The notes: generated from the sequence alone by a model not told the origin. A stretch of 64,000 nt of DNA from SZUA-378 sp036652815 (GCA_036652815.1 JAVVVE010000002.1:62001-126000); one strand, 5' to 3'. Counted from the stretch's first letter, positions 8,992-17,423 are shown. Numbers and translations: made by a program.

Positions 8992-9708
8992 TTATTGCTG
9001 CTGTTTATTCTTGATTCTGGTTTCATACTTGCCGGTCTCTATATTGATATAACGTACGAATAAGGAAACTTTATTGTCTGCATTTAAGGATTTCCACAAC
9101 AGCTGCGTAAAGGTATCAATATCACCTGCCATCGTAACTAATTTAGGTTCTCCTTCAAAGCTCGGAAGCGGAGTTCCATCGCCTACATAAGTATGGATAA
9201 AATGTCCTTCTCCTGCAAGTGGATTCTCATAGGCAAACGTATATCTGTTACATGCATCCGGATTACCATGATTGCTTTTTAAAATAGACATCGCATAATG
9301 ATAAGTGCCTTTTTCTATATGCATAATACCTGATATCCTAGGTGTATAGTTAGGTGCATCCGGTTCAAATTCACGATTCCTTAACGATTGCTCAAACGTC
9401 ATCTGTTTATCCATTCCATCATAGATGGTATCTGTCTGATCTCCATTCGTTATGATTGTTTTATTACCAAGCACGCGAACCGGTGCATAAATAATAAGAG
9501 AAGGATCCGATAATTGTGCAGGATCAAATGCCTGTGTACGGATTCCATCTTTGTCTTCTACAAATATTCTATTTCTGCTATTGATGCTTCGGCCCATAAT
9601 AAAATAGGCTGTCACTGCACAGGTGCCGTCTTCTGACCTACCGATCACGATTCCTCTACCCGGATAGGCATTGGTACTAAGTTCTTGTTCCATTGTTCTT
9701 TTTTCCAT
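8992..9708 (-). CDS. purO: PurO-type IMP cyclohydrolase
   Basis: Closes the purine ring, converting FAICAR to IMP. The 238-residue protein does not resemble the MGS-like cyclohydrolase domain of PurH but matches the archaeal-type PurO family. It begins with a YPGRGIVIGRS segment, followed by TAYFIMGRSINSRNR, NYTPRISG and TFAYENPLAGEGHFIHTY. Its position directly upstream of a PurH lacking this domain makes the assignment strong. ATG 9708 follows AGGAG at a slightly long spacing; an internal ATG five codons later is the alternative. A sigma-A promoter lies about 50 bases upstream, and there is no room for a purine riboswitch in the short leader. Confidence 0.88.
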   Translation of the reverse strand: MEKRTMEQELSTNAYPGRGIVIGRSEDGTCAVTAYFIMGRSINSRNRIFVEDKDGIRTQAFDPAQLSDPSLIIYAPVRVLGNKTIITNGDQTDTIYDGMDKQMTFEQSLRNREFEPDAPNYTPRISGIMHIEKGTYHYAMSILKSNHGNPDACNRYTFAYENPLAGEGHFIHTYVGDGTPLPSFEGEPKLVTMAGDIDTFTQLLWKSLNADNKVSLFVRYINIETGKYETRIKNKQQQ

Positions 9709-9759
9709 AGGTTGCTTTTCTCCTTATGTATGCAAATCATAATTCTGTGACTATGTGCT

Positions 9760-9788
9760 ATTATACTCACTTTAAGCTTCCTTGTCCA
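9760..9788 (-). promoter_or_regulatory. Sigma-A promoter of purO and the AICAR formyltransferase gene
   Basis: Minus-strand TGGACA (9783-9788), 17-base spacer, perfect TATAAT (9760-9765). AT-rich sequence lies upstream. The predicted start near 9752 gives a 44-base leader. No PurR-type box or riboswitch is recognised. Confidence 0.8.
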
Positions 9789-9863
9789 TAATATATATAT
9801 TCCTTTATGGCTTCTTTTATGTCAATCTATAAAAAATTAATGAGAAATCACGTAGACAAATAC

Positions 9864-9910
9864 TAAAAAATCCCTAGAATGCGGATATTTCATGCATTTC
9901 TAGGGATTTA
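9864..9910 (-). terminator. Rho-independent terminator of rpsB-tsf
   Basis: Minus-strand ATCCCTAGAA and TGC pair with GCA and TTCTAGGGAT across a short loop. TTTTTTAG follows. It lies 22 bases past the tsf stop. Confidence 0.9.
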
Positions 9911-9931
9911 TGAAGCATAGTTCGCTTTTGC

Positions 9932-10870
9932 TTATTGACCCATCTGTGCTGCAACTTCCGCAGCAAAATCTTCACTCTTTTTCTCTATGCCTTCTCCGGT
10001 TTCAAAACGGATAAACTTTTTAACCGTAATCTTGGTTCCTGCTTCTTTGCTGACAGCATCAAGGTATTTGCCAACTGTCAATTCACCATCTTTTACATAA
10101 GCTTGATCTAATAAGCAGACTTCTTTCAACTCTTTATTCAGACGACCTATTATCATCTTCTCGATAATGGCATCCGGTTTCTGCTTATCTGCAGGTAATT
10201 GAGAATTCTCTAATTTAGCTTGTTCTAAAAGAATCTCTTTCTCATGTTCTTTATATTCTTCACTCACCTCAGCCTGTGATACATATCTAGGTGACAGTGC
10301 AGCAATCTGCATCGCAACATTGGTTAATGCTGCTTTTACAGCATCATTCACTACGGTTGCTTCTGCATCTACTAAAACACCGATTCTTCCGCCACCATGA
10401 AGATAAGACACAACACATCCACCAACGGCGGTAATCTTCTCAAATCTTCTAATAGACAGGTTTTCTCCTATAATCGATATCTTCTCTGTTAAAGCTTCTT
10501 TTACAGTTTTACCGGCATCCATAACCCATGCTTCTGCCATAAAAGCATCCATATCTGTTGAATTGGATGTAATCGCCTGAGCAGCCACTGCATCTACATA
10601 AGCTTGAAAATCTGCATTTTTAGCAACAAAATCTGTTTCGGAATTCACTTCTACAATCGCTGCTTTATCGTCTTGAACCAATACTCTGACCAAGCCTTCT
10701 GCTGCGATTCTTCCTGCCTTTTTCTCTGCTTTTGCCTGTCCGTTTTTACGTAAGTATTCAACGGCTTCTTCAATATTGCCATTTGTCTCATTCAGTGCTT
10801 TCTTGCAATCCATCATACCGGCACCGCTGATTTCTCTTAATTCTTTTACCACTGCTGCTGTGATAGCCAT
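9932..10870 (-). CDS. tsf: Elongation factor Ts
   Basis: Nucleotide-exchange factor for EF-Tu in the cytoplasm, 312 residues, full length. It opens with an N-terminal UBA-like segment (VKELREISGAGMMDCKKAL), followed by the conserved core containing VEVNSETDFVAKN and, further on, HGGGRIGVLV. A GGAGGAATAAAA ribosome site precedes the ATG. It follows rpsB by 34 bases, the usual bacterial order, and is closed by a strong terminator. Confidence 0.98.
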   Translation of the reverse strand: MAITAAVVKELREISGAGMMDCKKALNETNGNIEEAVEYLRKNGQAKAEKKAGRIAAEGLVRVLVQDDKAAIVEVNSETDFVAKNADFQAYVDAVAAQAITSNSTDMDAFMAEAWVMDAGKTVKEALTEKISIIGENLSIRRFEKITAVGGCVVSYLHGGGRIGVLVDAEATVVNDAVKAALTNVAMQIAALSPRYVSQAEVSEEYKEHEKEILLEQAKLENSQLPADKQKPDAIIEKMIIGRLNKELKEVCLLDQAYVKDGELTVGKYLDAVSKEAGTKITVKKFIRFETGEGIEKKSEDFAAEVAAQMGQ

Positions 10871-10904
10871 TTTTATTCCTCCATCTGTTCCTATTATTCA
10901 GTCC

Positions 10905-11642
10905 TTATGCTTCTGCTGCCAATTCTTCCGGAGCGGCTTCTGTTTGTTCTTCTACCATCTCTCCCTGATTGACTTCGATAATACCATCTGCCATCTTAGA
11001 TACGATTAATTTAACGGCTCTGATTGCATCATCATTACCCGGGATTACATAATCAAGTTCTTCCGGATCACAGTTTGTATCTGCAATACCTACTAACGGG
11101 ATACCCAGTGTATGTGCTTCCTGAATACAGATTCTTTCTTTTTTTGGATCTACAACAAAGATAACATCCGGAATCTTCTTCATATCTTTAATCCCACCAA
11201 GATTCTTCTCTAACTTCTCCCATTCTTTCTTTAGGTTAATAACCTCTTTCTTAGGAAGAACATCAAAGGTTCCATCTTGTGACATCGTTTCAATTGCTTT
11301 TAATCTACCGATTCTGCTTCTAATAGTTTTGAAATTAGTAAGCATACCGCCTAACCATCTTTCATTAACATAGAACATACCGCAACGTTCTGCTTCTGCT
11401 TTTACTGCATCCTGTGCCTGTTTCTTAGTTCCGACAAATAATACAGTACCACCTTCAGCTGCTATGTCGCAGATTGCTTTATAAGCTTCATCTACTTTTC
11501 CTACCGTTTTCTGTAAATCGATAATGTAGATTCCGTTACGCTCTGTGAAAATATAAGGAGCCATCTTAGGATTCCATCTTCTTGTTTGATGTCCAAAGTG
11601 AACACCTGCTTCCAGTAATTGTTTCATTGAAATAACGCTCAT
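10905..11642 (-). CDS. rpsB: 30S ribosomal protein S2
   Basis: Small-subunit protein of 245 residues. Family signatures are MKQLLEAGVHFGHQTRRWNPKM near the N-terminus, FVGTKKQAQDAV, NERWLGGMLTNFKT and GIPLVGIADTNCDPE. An Ala/Glu-rich acidic tail follows residue 225. AATGGAGGTAG precedes the ATG. It has its own promoter, overlapping the terminator of the fla/che operon, and a structured leader of about 128 bases. Its location directly after the fla/che operon is the same as in Bacillus. Confidence 0.98.
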   Translation of the reverse strand: MSVISMKQLLEAGVHFGHQTRRWNPKMAPYIFTERNGIYIIDLQKTVGKVDEAYKAICDIAAEGGTVLFVGTKKQAQDAVKAEAERCGMFYVNERWLGGMLTNFKTIRSRIGRLKAIETMSQDGTFDVLPKKEVINLKKEWEKLEKNLGGIKDMKKIPDVIFVVDPKKERICIQEAHTLGIPLVGIADTNCDPEELDYVIPGNDDAIRAVKLIVSKMADGIIEVNQGEMVEEQTEAAPEELAAEA

Positions 11643-11770
11643 TTTACTACCTCCATTGGTTTTACATCCGCATATTCTTTGGAAAAAGCTTAGGCTCCTT
11701 CCGTATCATACCACTTTGGCATAACCAAAGCACCGGCGATACTATCCCATGCGTGTTTTTTAATCGCAAC
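11643..11770 (-). promoter_or_regulatory. Structured leader of rpsB, candidate S2 autoregulatory element
   Basis: The predicted 5' leader folds into nested helices. CTTTGG (11725-11730 on the minus strand) pairs with CCAAAG (11714-11719). GTATC (11738-11742) pairs with GATAC (11703-11707) outside it, with asymmetric internal loops between. A further GGAA/TTCC pairing is possible near the ribosome site. Ribosomal protein leaders commonly bind their own product; that this one does is inference. Confidence 0.45.
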
Positions 11771-11776
11771 TTCATG

Positions 11777-11805
11777 ATTATAGCATAGCAAAACCCCTCT
11801 TGCAA
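11777..11805 (-). promoter_or_regulatory. Sigma-A promoter of rpsB-tsf, overlapping a terminator
   Basis: Minus-strand TTGCAA (11800-11805), 17-base spacer, TATAAT (11777-11782), with the extended -10 element TGC. The -35 sits in the loop of the fla/che terminator hairpin. Confidence 0.75.
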
Positions 11806-11813
11806 GGGGTTTT
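11790..11813 (-). terminator. Terminator at the end of the fla/che operon
   Basis: AAAACCCCT and AGGGGTTTT pair around a small loop containing TGCA. The descending arm ends in TTTT. It follows the last operon gene by 4 bases and overlaps the rpsB promoter. Confidence 0.85.
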
Positions 11814-11817
11814 GTAA

Positions 11818-12402
11818 TTATTTTGTTGTGATATTAGTTGCTATCTCCATCGGTGTTGCGCCGATCGCAATCAAGTGACTTCCGGTACATATCTTCTTAT
11901 CATAACCGCTCTTACATAGATAACTATCGTATTCAATCGCTGAGTTTACCAAGCCGGCCTGTTCTAGCTTTTTACTGATGGCCAAGGAACTCTCGCCACT
12001 ATGTACCACAATCTCAACGATCCTCGTGGCATCCGTATCCTCTTTTGGGATAGAATCCGGCTCTGTAGGGATAGCTTCTTCCGTACCGACAGCTTCTTCG
12101 GTAGTGGTGACTTCCTCGGTAGTGGTGGCTTCTTCGGTAGTGGTGGCTTCTTCAGTAGTGGTGGCTTCTTCTATGCCGGACGATTCTTTCGCAGTGGCAG
12201 TTTCTTCTTCCAGATGCTCGTCTTCTAATTGATTAGCCGTATCCGTTAAGAAGGTGTCTTCTACCATGCCTAGCTCAGCGGCACGGGCTTTTACCTGTTC
12301 GTCACTCATAGTAACTTCTTTACGGCTCATCGCAACTCCCATAATGATTGCAGTCACAATAACACCCAGTCCCAATCCTCTGATATAATATTTGAGTTTC
12401 AT
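11818..12402 (-). CDS. Membrane-anchored protein with a MltG (YceG)-like C-terminal segment
   Basis: Small protein of 194 residues with one N-terminal membrane segment (IRGLGLGVIVTAIIMGVAM), an acidic linker and a C-terminal module of about 65 residues. The linker holds four or five Thr/Glu repeats (ATTTEE) encoded by 18-base DNA repeats near 12082-12180. The module (VVHSGESSLAISKKLEQAGLV, then ICTGSHLIAIGATPMEI) resembles the substrate-binding LysM-like part of MltG lytic transglycosylases. No catalytic domain follows, so it is probably a peptidoglycan-binding or regulatory protein. It is the last gene of the fla/che transcription unit, 14 bases after the DUF6115 gene. Function uncertain. 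Confidence 0.75.
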   Translation of the reverse strand: MKLKYYIRGLGLGVIVTAIIMGVAMSRKEVTMSDEQVKARAAELGMVEDTFLTDTANQLEDEHLEEETATAKESSGIEEATTTEEATTTEEATTTEEVTTTEEAVGTEEAIPTEPDSIPKEDTDATRIVEIVVHSGESSLAISKKLEQAGLVNSAIEYDSYLCKSGYDKKICTGSHLIAIGATPMEIATNITTK

Positions 12403-12416
12403 CTTTCGTATGACCT

Positions 12417-13133
12417 CTACATTCCTTCAAATAAGTCTATAACCAGCTTCACTTCTCCTACGCCAAGTCCAAGTTCTTTGGCAATCGCCATCTTAGATTT
12501 ACCGGCTTTGTGAAGGAGTAGAATCTGCTCATTGTTATTCTTTCCGGTTTCTGTGCCCATAATCAATGGCATATTGGACGGCATTTGCTTTGTTTTTTTT
12601 GTTTGTTTGGTTTTCACTACTTCTTTTTCAGCAATCGTTTCTTTCGCTGCAACCGTTTCTTTCGCTGCAACCGTTTCTTTTGCGACAGCACTTTTCTTTT
12701 CTATCACTGTTTTCTTCACAGATTCTGCTGCTGTTGTGGCAGCTTTTACCGTCTGCTGAACATTCTGTACCGTATCTTTGAGATTTTCCTGTTTATCATT
12801 TAGCATATCATACAGAAACATAACTTCTTTATGATTTTTATTGATTTCTGTCAATACCGTATCCGAATACTCATTCACTGCCTGCATCTTCTCATTGGTT
12901 AGGCGATCTAACGTACGTTCCGTCTTTTCCATAGAGTAAGACACCGTCTCATCTACCAGATCCTGGATCTGTGACTGCGTCTGTTCTATTTGTGTATTCA
13001 AATAAGTCTTTACCGCTTCTTCACTTATCTTCTTATCTGCATCAGTCAGCTTTCCTACTTTTTCCGGAATAACAAAACTGGCAATAAAAAGAATCACGCC
13101 AAACAACAATAATATGATTTCTGTTACATTCAT
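12417..13133 (-). CDS. DUF6115-like coiled-coil membrane protein, possible SwrB counterpart
   Basis: Protein of 238 residues. An N-terminal membrane helix (IILLLFGVILFIASFVI) is followed by a long coiled coil to about residue 130. A Lys/Ala/Glu repeat region (KETVAA units, DNA repeats of 18 bases) comes next. The C-terminal helix-turn-helix-like motif, LLLHKAGKSKMAIAKELGLG, is the DUF6115 pattern as I remember it. It occupies the place between sigD and rpsB held by swrB in Bacillus, and SwrB also has a membrane helix, coiled coil and short C-terminal domain. The suggestion that it helps flagellar export assembly rests on position and architecture only. A GGAGA ribosome site precedes the ATG. 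Confidence 0.75.
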   Translation of the reverse strand: MNVTEIILLLFGVILFIASFVIPEKVGKLTDADKKISEEAVKTYLNTQIEQTQSQIQDLVDETVSYSMEKTERTLDRLTNEKMQAVNEYSDTVLTEINKNHKEVMFLYDMLNDKQENLKDTVQNVQQTVKAATTAAESVKKTVIEKKSAVAKETVAAKETVAAKETIAEKEVVKTKQTKKTKQMPSNMPLIMGTETGKNNNEQILLLHKAGKSKMAIAKELGLGVGEVKLVIDLFEGM

Positions 13134-13160
13134 CTGTATGTCTCCAATTCTGTATCTCTA

Positions 13161-13478
13161 TTATATCTTGATATCAAAGCTGGTTTGTCCTTTTATAATA
13201 ACCCTGCCTTCTGTTTCTTCCTTGGTGCTCTTCTTTTTTTGACCACCATCGCCTTCATACTGACCATGGCCTTTTTCTTTGGCATCATACTTTTGTTTGG
13301 GATTTTCGGTGTCTTCTGCATGATGTACCTGTGTAGTCTTTACATCTACTTCTTTATGGAACTGCGTCTGTATATTACTTTGGTCTAGCATACTCTTATT
13401 ATCTTCGTTATGCTTCACGGTTGTATAATCCTGTGTTCTTGTAATAGCTCCATTCATCTCAAGAGGACTGATTGCCAT
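13161..13478 (-). CDS. Conserved-position hypothetical protein of the fla/che operon
   Basis: Hydrophilic protein of about 105 residues, rich in Lys, Gln, Asp and Glu, with no membrane segment and no recognised domain. It starts MAISPLEMNGAITRTQDY. ATG 13478 is chosen over an upstream in-frame start because GAGGAGG lies 9 bases before it. The low-complexity middle suggests disorder. Its position between the FapA-like and DUF6115 genes is the only functional hint. Confidence 0.7.
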   Translation of the reverse strand: MAISPLEMNGAITRTQDYTTVKHNEDNKSMLDQSNIQTQFHKEVDVKTTQVHHAEDTENPKQKYDAKEKGHGQYEGDGGQKKKSTKEETEGRVIIKGQTSFDIKI

Positions 13479-13513
13479 GGTTATTAACCTCCTCATTCTA
13501 TCAATATGTTAAA

Positions 13514-15109
13514 CTACAGGGAGGTCATCTGTACTTCTCCCTGCCGTTTTACAAAGCGACAATATTTCATCGTATCCGTTACTGTCATCGCGGAATCTGA
13601 GATCACTATCTTCGTTCCGCTATAGACTGCTCCTGATACAGTAATCTGTGCTGCTGTATTGCTGTCCAACATGATCTGTAATTCATCCAGTTCGCACAAA
13701 TCTTTTGACAATAGATCTTTTTTCTGTTTGTTGGCGATGGCTAGCGTCTGTACGTATTTCATTCTGTCAGGTGGTAGTTTTTCACCTTGCTGGAGTTTCT
13801 TTTTTGTACTCAATAAGATAGGTTCTATTGTCTGCAGTGTTTTCTGAATCTCGATGACTTCTTTTTGTAAATCTATGTATCTCTTCTTCGTAACGGGATT
13901 GATACCTACTTCCGCCACCGTATCCGCACCCATAGGAGAACCTAGATTCTTTACATTGATTGCACTGGTTGCACTGACACTTCCTCCTGTGATAAAGCCC
14001 TTGCGACTCAATACATTGATCTCAGTCCTTGCCATCACACGACTATGCAGAATAGATTCCGCTTCCACATAACCACCCGCTTCTATGGTAGAGTTCTCGA
14101 TGAATTTGGCTACTATATTACCGCCTGCCTTCAAAGTTCCCTTCATCATGCCACTCATTCCTCTGGCAATAATAATATTCCCATCCGCTTCAATATAAGC
14201 TCCTTCTACAACACCTCTGACTTCTATATTACCATGTGCCACCAAACGGAAGTTAGAGCATACATTTCCACTGACCACGACGCTGCCTTCATACTCGATA
14301 TTACCGGTTGCATTATCAACATTTGCCACCTCATAAATATCTGACACAAATACTTTGCCTTCTACCAAGCATACGTGCCCATTGACTCTTGAGGTCAGTA
14401 CTGTTCTGTCTTCGGAGATATCTATATTATGACTGTATTGTAACGTTGTTCTCTTGACTTCACTCGGACGAATCGTAGTTCCCATTACATTTGTGCCTGT
14501 ATCGCCCGGATCTTCTTTGGTTAATTTAGCTAAAATATCCCCTGCTTTACAGTGATTCAATGTATTCAGATGAAAGAAATCAACTCCGCCGTCTTCCTTT
14601 AATGTCGGTCTTGCCCGTAGATCAGTATTAAAACAATATTCTATCTTAGCATCCTGCCCCTGCCGTGGTGCTTTACCCTGTGCCACTATAATATCGGTAC
14701 AATACTGACGGTGTAATAAAAATGCGTCTATGACAGCATCCTCTATTCCAAAAACAACATTTTGTCTATTTAAGGTAGCTATAATATCTGCCTTGGATAA
14801 ACATGCTCCTCCAATAGATGGGGCATAGAATCGCATGGAAGCCGACATCATGTCGTAATTAACATTAACAATCATAACCTCGGATACCGGCAGCATGTTC
14901 TGTGTCAAAGGGGATAATAAAACCTGTGTCTGTTCCTCTTGTTCTTTTTGAATCGCTCTATTTACTAAGGTAATATCGTATTGCACATTACAGCTTTGCA
15001 AATAGCCAATTACCTCATTAATCTCTACTTCTTTACCACCATCCGTAGGATGATAGATAGTTAGACTAATACCCTGTTCATTGATGCTTAATTGGAAAAA
15101 CCCATTCAT
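13514..15109 (-). CDS. FapA (DUF342) family protein
   Basis: Protein of 531 residues with an N-terminal domain and a central beta-helical polymer-like region rich in Gly, Val and Asn: repeated strands such as VVSGNVCSNF, GNIEVRGVVEGAYIEADGNI and GGNIVAKFIENSTIEAGGYVEAE. A coiled-coil segment (around residues 405-470) follows and a short C-terminal strand region closes it. This is the layout of the DUF342/FapA family, which often sits beside motility and sigma-factor genes but has poorly defined biochemistry. Transcribed directly after sigD with a 48-base gap. GAAGGGAG precedes the ATG. Confidence 0.88.
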   Translation of the reverse strand: MNGFFQLSINEQGISLTIYHPTDGGKEVEINEVIGYLQSCNVQYDITLVNRAIQKEQEEQTQVLLSPLTQNMLPVSEVMIVNVNYDMMSASMRFYAPSIGGACLSKADIIATLNRQNVVFGIEDAVIDAFLLHRQYCTDIIVAQGKAPRQGQDAKIEYCFNTDLRARPTLKEDGGVDFFHLNTLNHCKAGDILAKLTKEDPGDTGTNVMGTTIRPSEVKRTTLQYSHNIDISEDRTVLTSRVNGHVCLVEGKVFVSDIYEVANVDNATGNIEYEGSVVVSGNVCSNFRLVAHGNIEVRGVVEGAYIEADGNIIIARGMSGMMKGTLKAGGNIVAKFIENSTIEAGGYVEAESILHSRVMARTEINVLSRKGFITGGSVSATSAINVKNLGSPMGADTVAEVGINPVTKKRYIDLQKEVIEIQKTLQTIEPILLSTKKKLQQGEKLPPDRMKYVQTLAIANKQKKDLLSKDLCELDELQIMLDSNTAAQITVSGAVYSGTKIVISDSAMTVTDTMKYCRFVKRQGEVQMTSL

Positions 15110-15157
15110 GCTAAAACTCCCTTCTAGTATGATATATGGCTGTAGTCAATCTCGTAA

Positions 15158-15922
15158 TCAATCTGTTAAGATGCCCATATAATCTCCAAGAATCAACTTC
15201 ATCTTCTGCAGTGCCTTGGTATGCAGCTGCGAGATTCTGGATTCAGATACTTCTAACACCGTACTGATTTCTTTCAGTGTCAGTTCTTCATAATAATACA
15301 GTAAAATAACTTTTCTTTCTTTCTCTGTTAATTTGTCTAATGAATCTCTTAATAGACTTTTTAATTCTGATTGCTCCGCAGATTCTTCGGGAGCTATGAA
15401 TTGTTTGTTTCGATTATGTTCTATTGGAACCTCTGCACCTTGTTCCATATACTCATTTAAGGATACTACATTGGTAATCTTCATCTGCGATTGCCAGTCA
15501 AGCAGTTCTTCATCCGCTATGCCCAGTTTACTCGCGATCTCTTCATCCGTTGCTGTTCTGCCTTCTGTACTCTCAATCTCTTTTATAACCGTATCTATTT
15601 TCTTCTGTTTCTGTCTGATTGCTCTTGGAATCCAATCCATCTTCCGTATCTGATCCAGAATAGATCCCCTGATCCTTACACTGGCATAGGTCTCAAACTT
15701 TACATCTTTTTTAGGGTCAAATTTATCTATCGCATCAATTAAACCAAAGATCCCATAGCTTACTAAGTCTTCATACTCTACATTATAGCCTAAATACATG
15801 CTCAATCTGCCCGCAACCAGCTTCACAAGAGGCGCATATTCCAAGATAAGCTGTTCTCTTACTTGGATTGATTTTGTTCTTGCATAATCATCCCATACTC
15901 TTTTCTTGCCTGCTTCATCCAT
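15158..15922 (-). CDS. sigD: RNA polymerase sigma-28 factor (FliA/WhiG family, SigD)
   Basis: Alternative sigma factor of 254 residues for late flagellar and chemotaxis genes. Region 2 is clear (LVKLVAGRLSMYLG, EDLVSYGIFGLIDAIDKFDP, FETYASVRIRGSILDQIRK). Region 3 includes DWIPRAIRQKQKKID. Region 4 ends with the helix-turn-helix LTLKEISTVLEVSESRISQLH. It lies at the end of the fla/che operon, as in Bacillus, so its level depends on how far transcription proceeds through about 30 kb. FlgM, its usual antagonist, is not in the window. Confidence 0.97.
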   Translation of the reverse strand: MDEAGKKRVWDDYARTKSIQVREQLILEYAPLVKLVAGRLSMYLGYNVEYEDLVSYGIFGLIDAIDKFDPKKDVKFETYASVRIRGSILDQIRKMDWIPRAIRQKQKKIDTVIKEIESTEGRTATDEEIASKLGIADEELLDWQSQMKITNVVSLNEYMEQGAEVPIEHNRNKQFIAPEESAEQSELKSLLRDSLDKLTEKERKVILLYYYEELTLKEISTVLEVSESRISQLHTKALQKMKLILGDYMGILTD

Positions 15923-15959
15923 GCCGTACCTCTCCCATCGGAAGTATTATCTTACCTAT

Positions 15960-16268
15960 CTAGTCCTCTTCTGTATGATTAGATTTTGCCGCAACTACGC
16001 TGTCTTCTGATTCCTGACCGTCTTGTTCTGTAGAATCTACTGCATCCTTTTCAATCACTTCTCCATCCGCGGCAATGGATTTTAATCTTGACGCTTCAAA
16101 AGAATCCAATACGGACTTAGCTATGGTTCCCAAAATATAGAATAGAAAAAGAACGGACAGTAAAACAAGAAGCATAGTCTTTATCTCATAATGCATCAAA
16201 TACATTACGATACTGGCAATTGCTCCTGCAAATAACATAAAAAAAGGGGGTATCAGTTTGCGTTTCAT
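15960..16268 (-). CDS. Small membrane protein between cheD and sigD
   Basis: Unrecognised protein of 102 residues. Two membrane segments lie at roughly residues 7-25 (FFMLFAGAIASIVMYLM) and 31-52 (LLVLLSVLFLFYILGTIA), followed by an acidic cytoplasmic tail. The start codon overlaps the cheD stop in TAATG, so translation is coupled. Bacillus has no gene at this place. Confidence 0.75.
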   Translation of the reverse strand: MKRKLIPPFFMLFAGAIASIVMYLMHYEIKTMLLVLLSVLFLFYILGTIAKSVLDSFEASRLKSIAADGEVIEKDAVDSTEQDGQESEDSVVAAKSNHTEED

Positions 16269-16753
16269 TAAATCACCTTTTCACCCTTACCTACTGACTT
16301 AATATTAAAATTACCATTTTCCGGATAAAAAGTAACCGTTCGTCCAAAATCTTTGCCTGTATCCTCAGCCAAAATCGAAATATTTAATTCTTTTAATTTG
16401 GCTTTACTGGCTTCTACGTTTCGATCACCAATGCGAACCATCTCAACCTGATTCTGAAAAGAGAACATCTGTGCTCCGCCGGCAATCTTCGCTACCAGTC
16501 TGCTTCTGACTGCTCCCTTCGCTACCAGCAAACGAATGAGCTCTGTAATCCCGGTATCCGCAAATTTAGGAATGTTAGTATTATTCCTAATCTGTGTACT
16601 ATCCGGTAACATAATATGTGCCAATCCACCTATCTTAGTAACCGGATCTCGTACAGCGATACCAACACAAGAACCTAACCCCAGAGTCGTCACTGCATCC
16701 GGGGCCACACATATCTTTAATTCTGCCATTCCTACTCTAATTATCTCGCTCAT
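16268..16753 (-). CDS. cheD: Chemoreceptor glutamine deamidase CheD
   Basis: Deamidates receptor glutamines and binds CheC, adjusting receptor adaptation. In the 161-residue protein the catalytic Cys29 is in LGLGSCVGIAVRD and His46 in GGLAHIMLPDS. Family segments AKIAGGAQMF and GKDFGRTV are present. It follows cheC by 36 bases with an AAGGG ribosome site, and overlaps the next gene by one base. Confidence 0.96.
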   Translation of the reverse strand: MSEIIRVGMAELKICVAPDAVTTLGLGSCVGIAVRDPVTKIGGLAHIMLPDSTQIRNNTNIPKFADTGITELIRLLVAKGAVRSRLVAKIAGGAQMFSFQNQVEMVRIGDRNVEASKAKLKELNISILAEDTGKDFGRTVTFYPENGNFNIKSVGKGEKVI

Positions 16754-16789
16754 ATTTACCCTTCACAACTATTATCACGCAAGCACATA

Positions 16790-17407
16790 TCACGCAATCC
16801 CCAAAGACTTCATAATCTTATCATAGGATTCCATCTCCGGTACCATAATGAAATAACCATCCAGTTTCATCTCATCCGAGAATTGGGTCTGTATTAATAG
16901 AATCTTGTCTCCGACAGCTCCGAATTCAATAGCCGGAACGCTTAAAATAGCTGCTGCCATATCTACACACAAGGAAGGAACCGTTGGATAAATCTTAAAG
17001 TTGGTTAATTCTGATAAAGCATTCAGGTAAGAACCCGTAATAATATTGCCTATCTCGCGCAACGCTGATTCTTCCATCTCGCTAAAAGCGGTCCCTTCTT
17101 CTGATTCTACTCCCATTAATTTTTCGACCAGATTACGCGCAGAACCTCTCTCAAGTAAAAACATAATACTCCCTTGAATATCGCCTTCCACACCGGAATA
17201 GATCCCTGCCATAATCTGTTCCGCACCACCGATCATATCTCCTACTTCTGCAAAATCAAGTAATTTAACTTGTGGTACCTGCATATCCACTTTGCAATTC
17301 AGAAGTTGTGCCAGTGCTGTTGTAGCATTACCTGCTCCAATATTACCGATCTCTTTTAATACATCAAAATATGTTTGCGTTAAGTGATTTAAGTCAAACT
17401 CTGACAT
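16790..17407 (-). CDS. cheC: CheY-P phosphatase CheC
   Basis: Dephosphorylates CheY-P and is stimulated by CheD in the adaptation loop. Both phosphatase helices are visible in the 205-residue protein: KEIGNIGAGNATTAL near the N-terminus and REIGNIITGSYLNAL in the middle, each carrying the Glu-x2-Asn pair. Two active sites is the typical CheC state, unlike CheX. AAGGAGAAAGG precedes the ATG. Confidence 0.96.
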   Translation of the reverse strand: MSEFDLNHLTQTYFDVLKEIGNIGAGNATTALAQLLNCKVDMQVPQVKLLDFAEVGDMIGGAEQIMAGIYSGVEGDIQGSIMFLLERGSARNLVEKLMGVESEEGTAFSEMEESALREIGNIITGSYLNALSELTNFKIYPTVPSLCVDMAAAILSVPAIEFGAVGDKILLIQTQFSDEMKLDGYFIMVPEMESYDKIMKSLGIA

Positions 17408-17423
17408 TGTCTATCCTTTCTCC

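Noticed and set aside
12001..12232. Gly/Ser/Phe-rich plus-strand open frames opposite the MltG-like gene
   Set aside because: They arise from the Thr/Glu repeat DNA read on the other strand; low complexity and no ribosome site.
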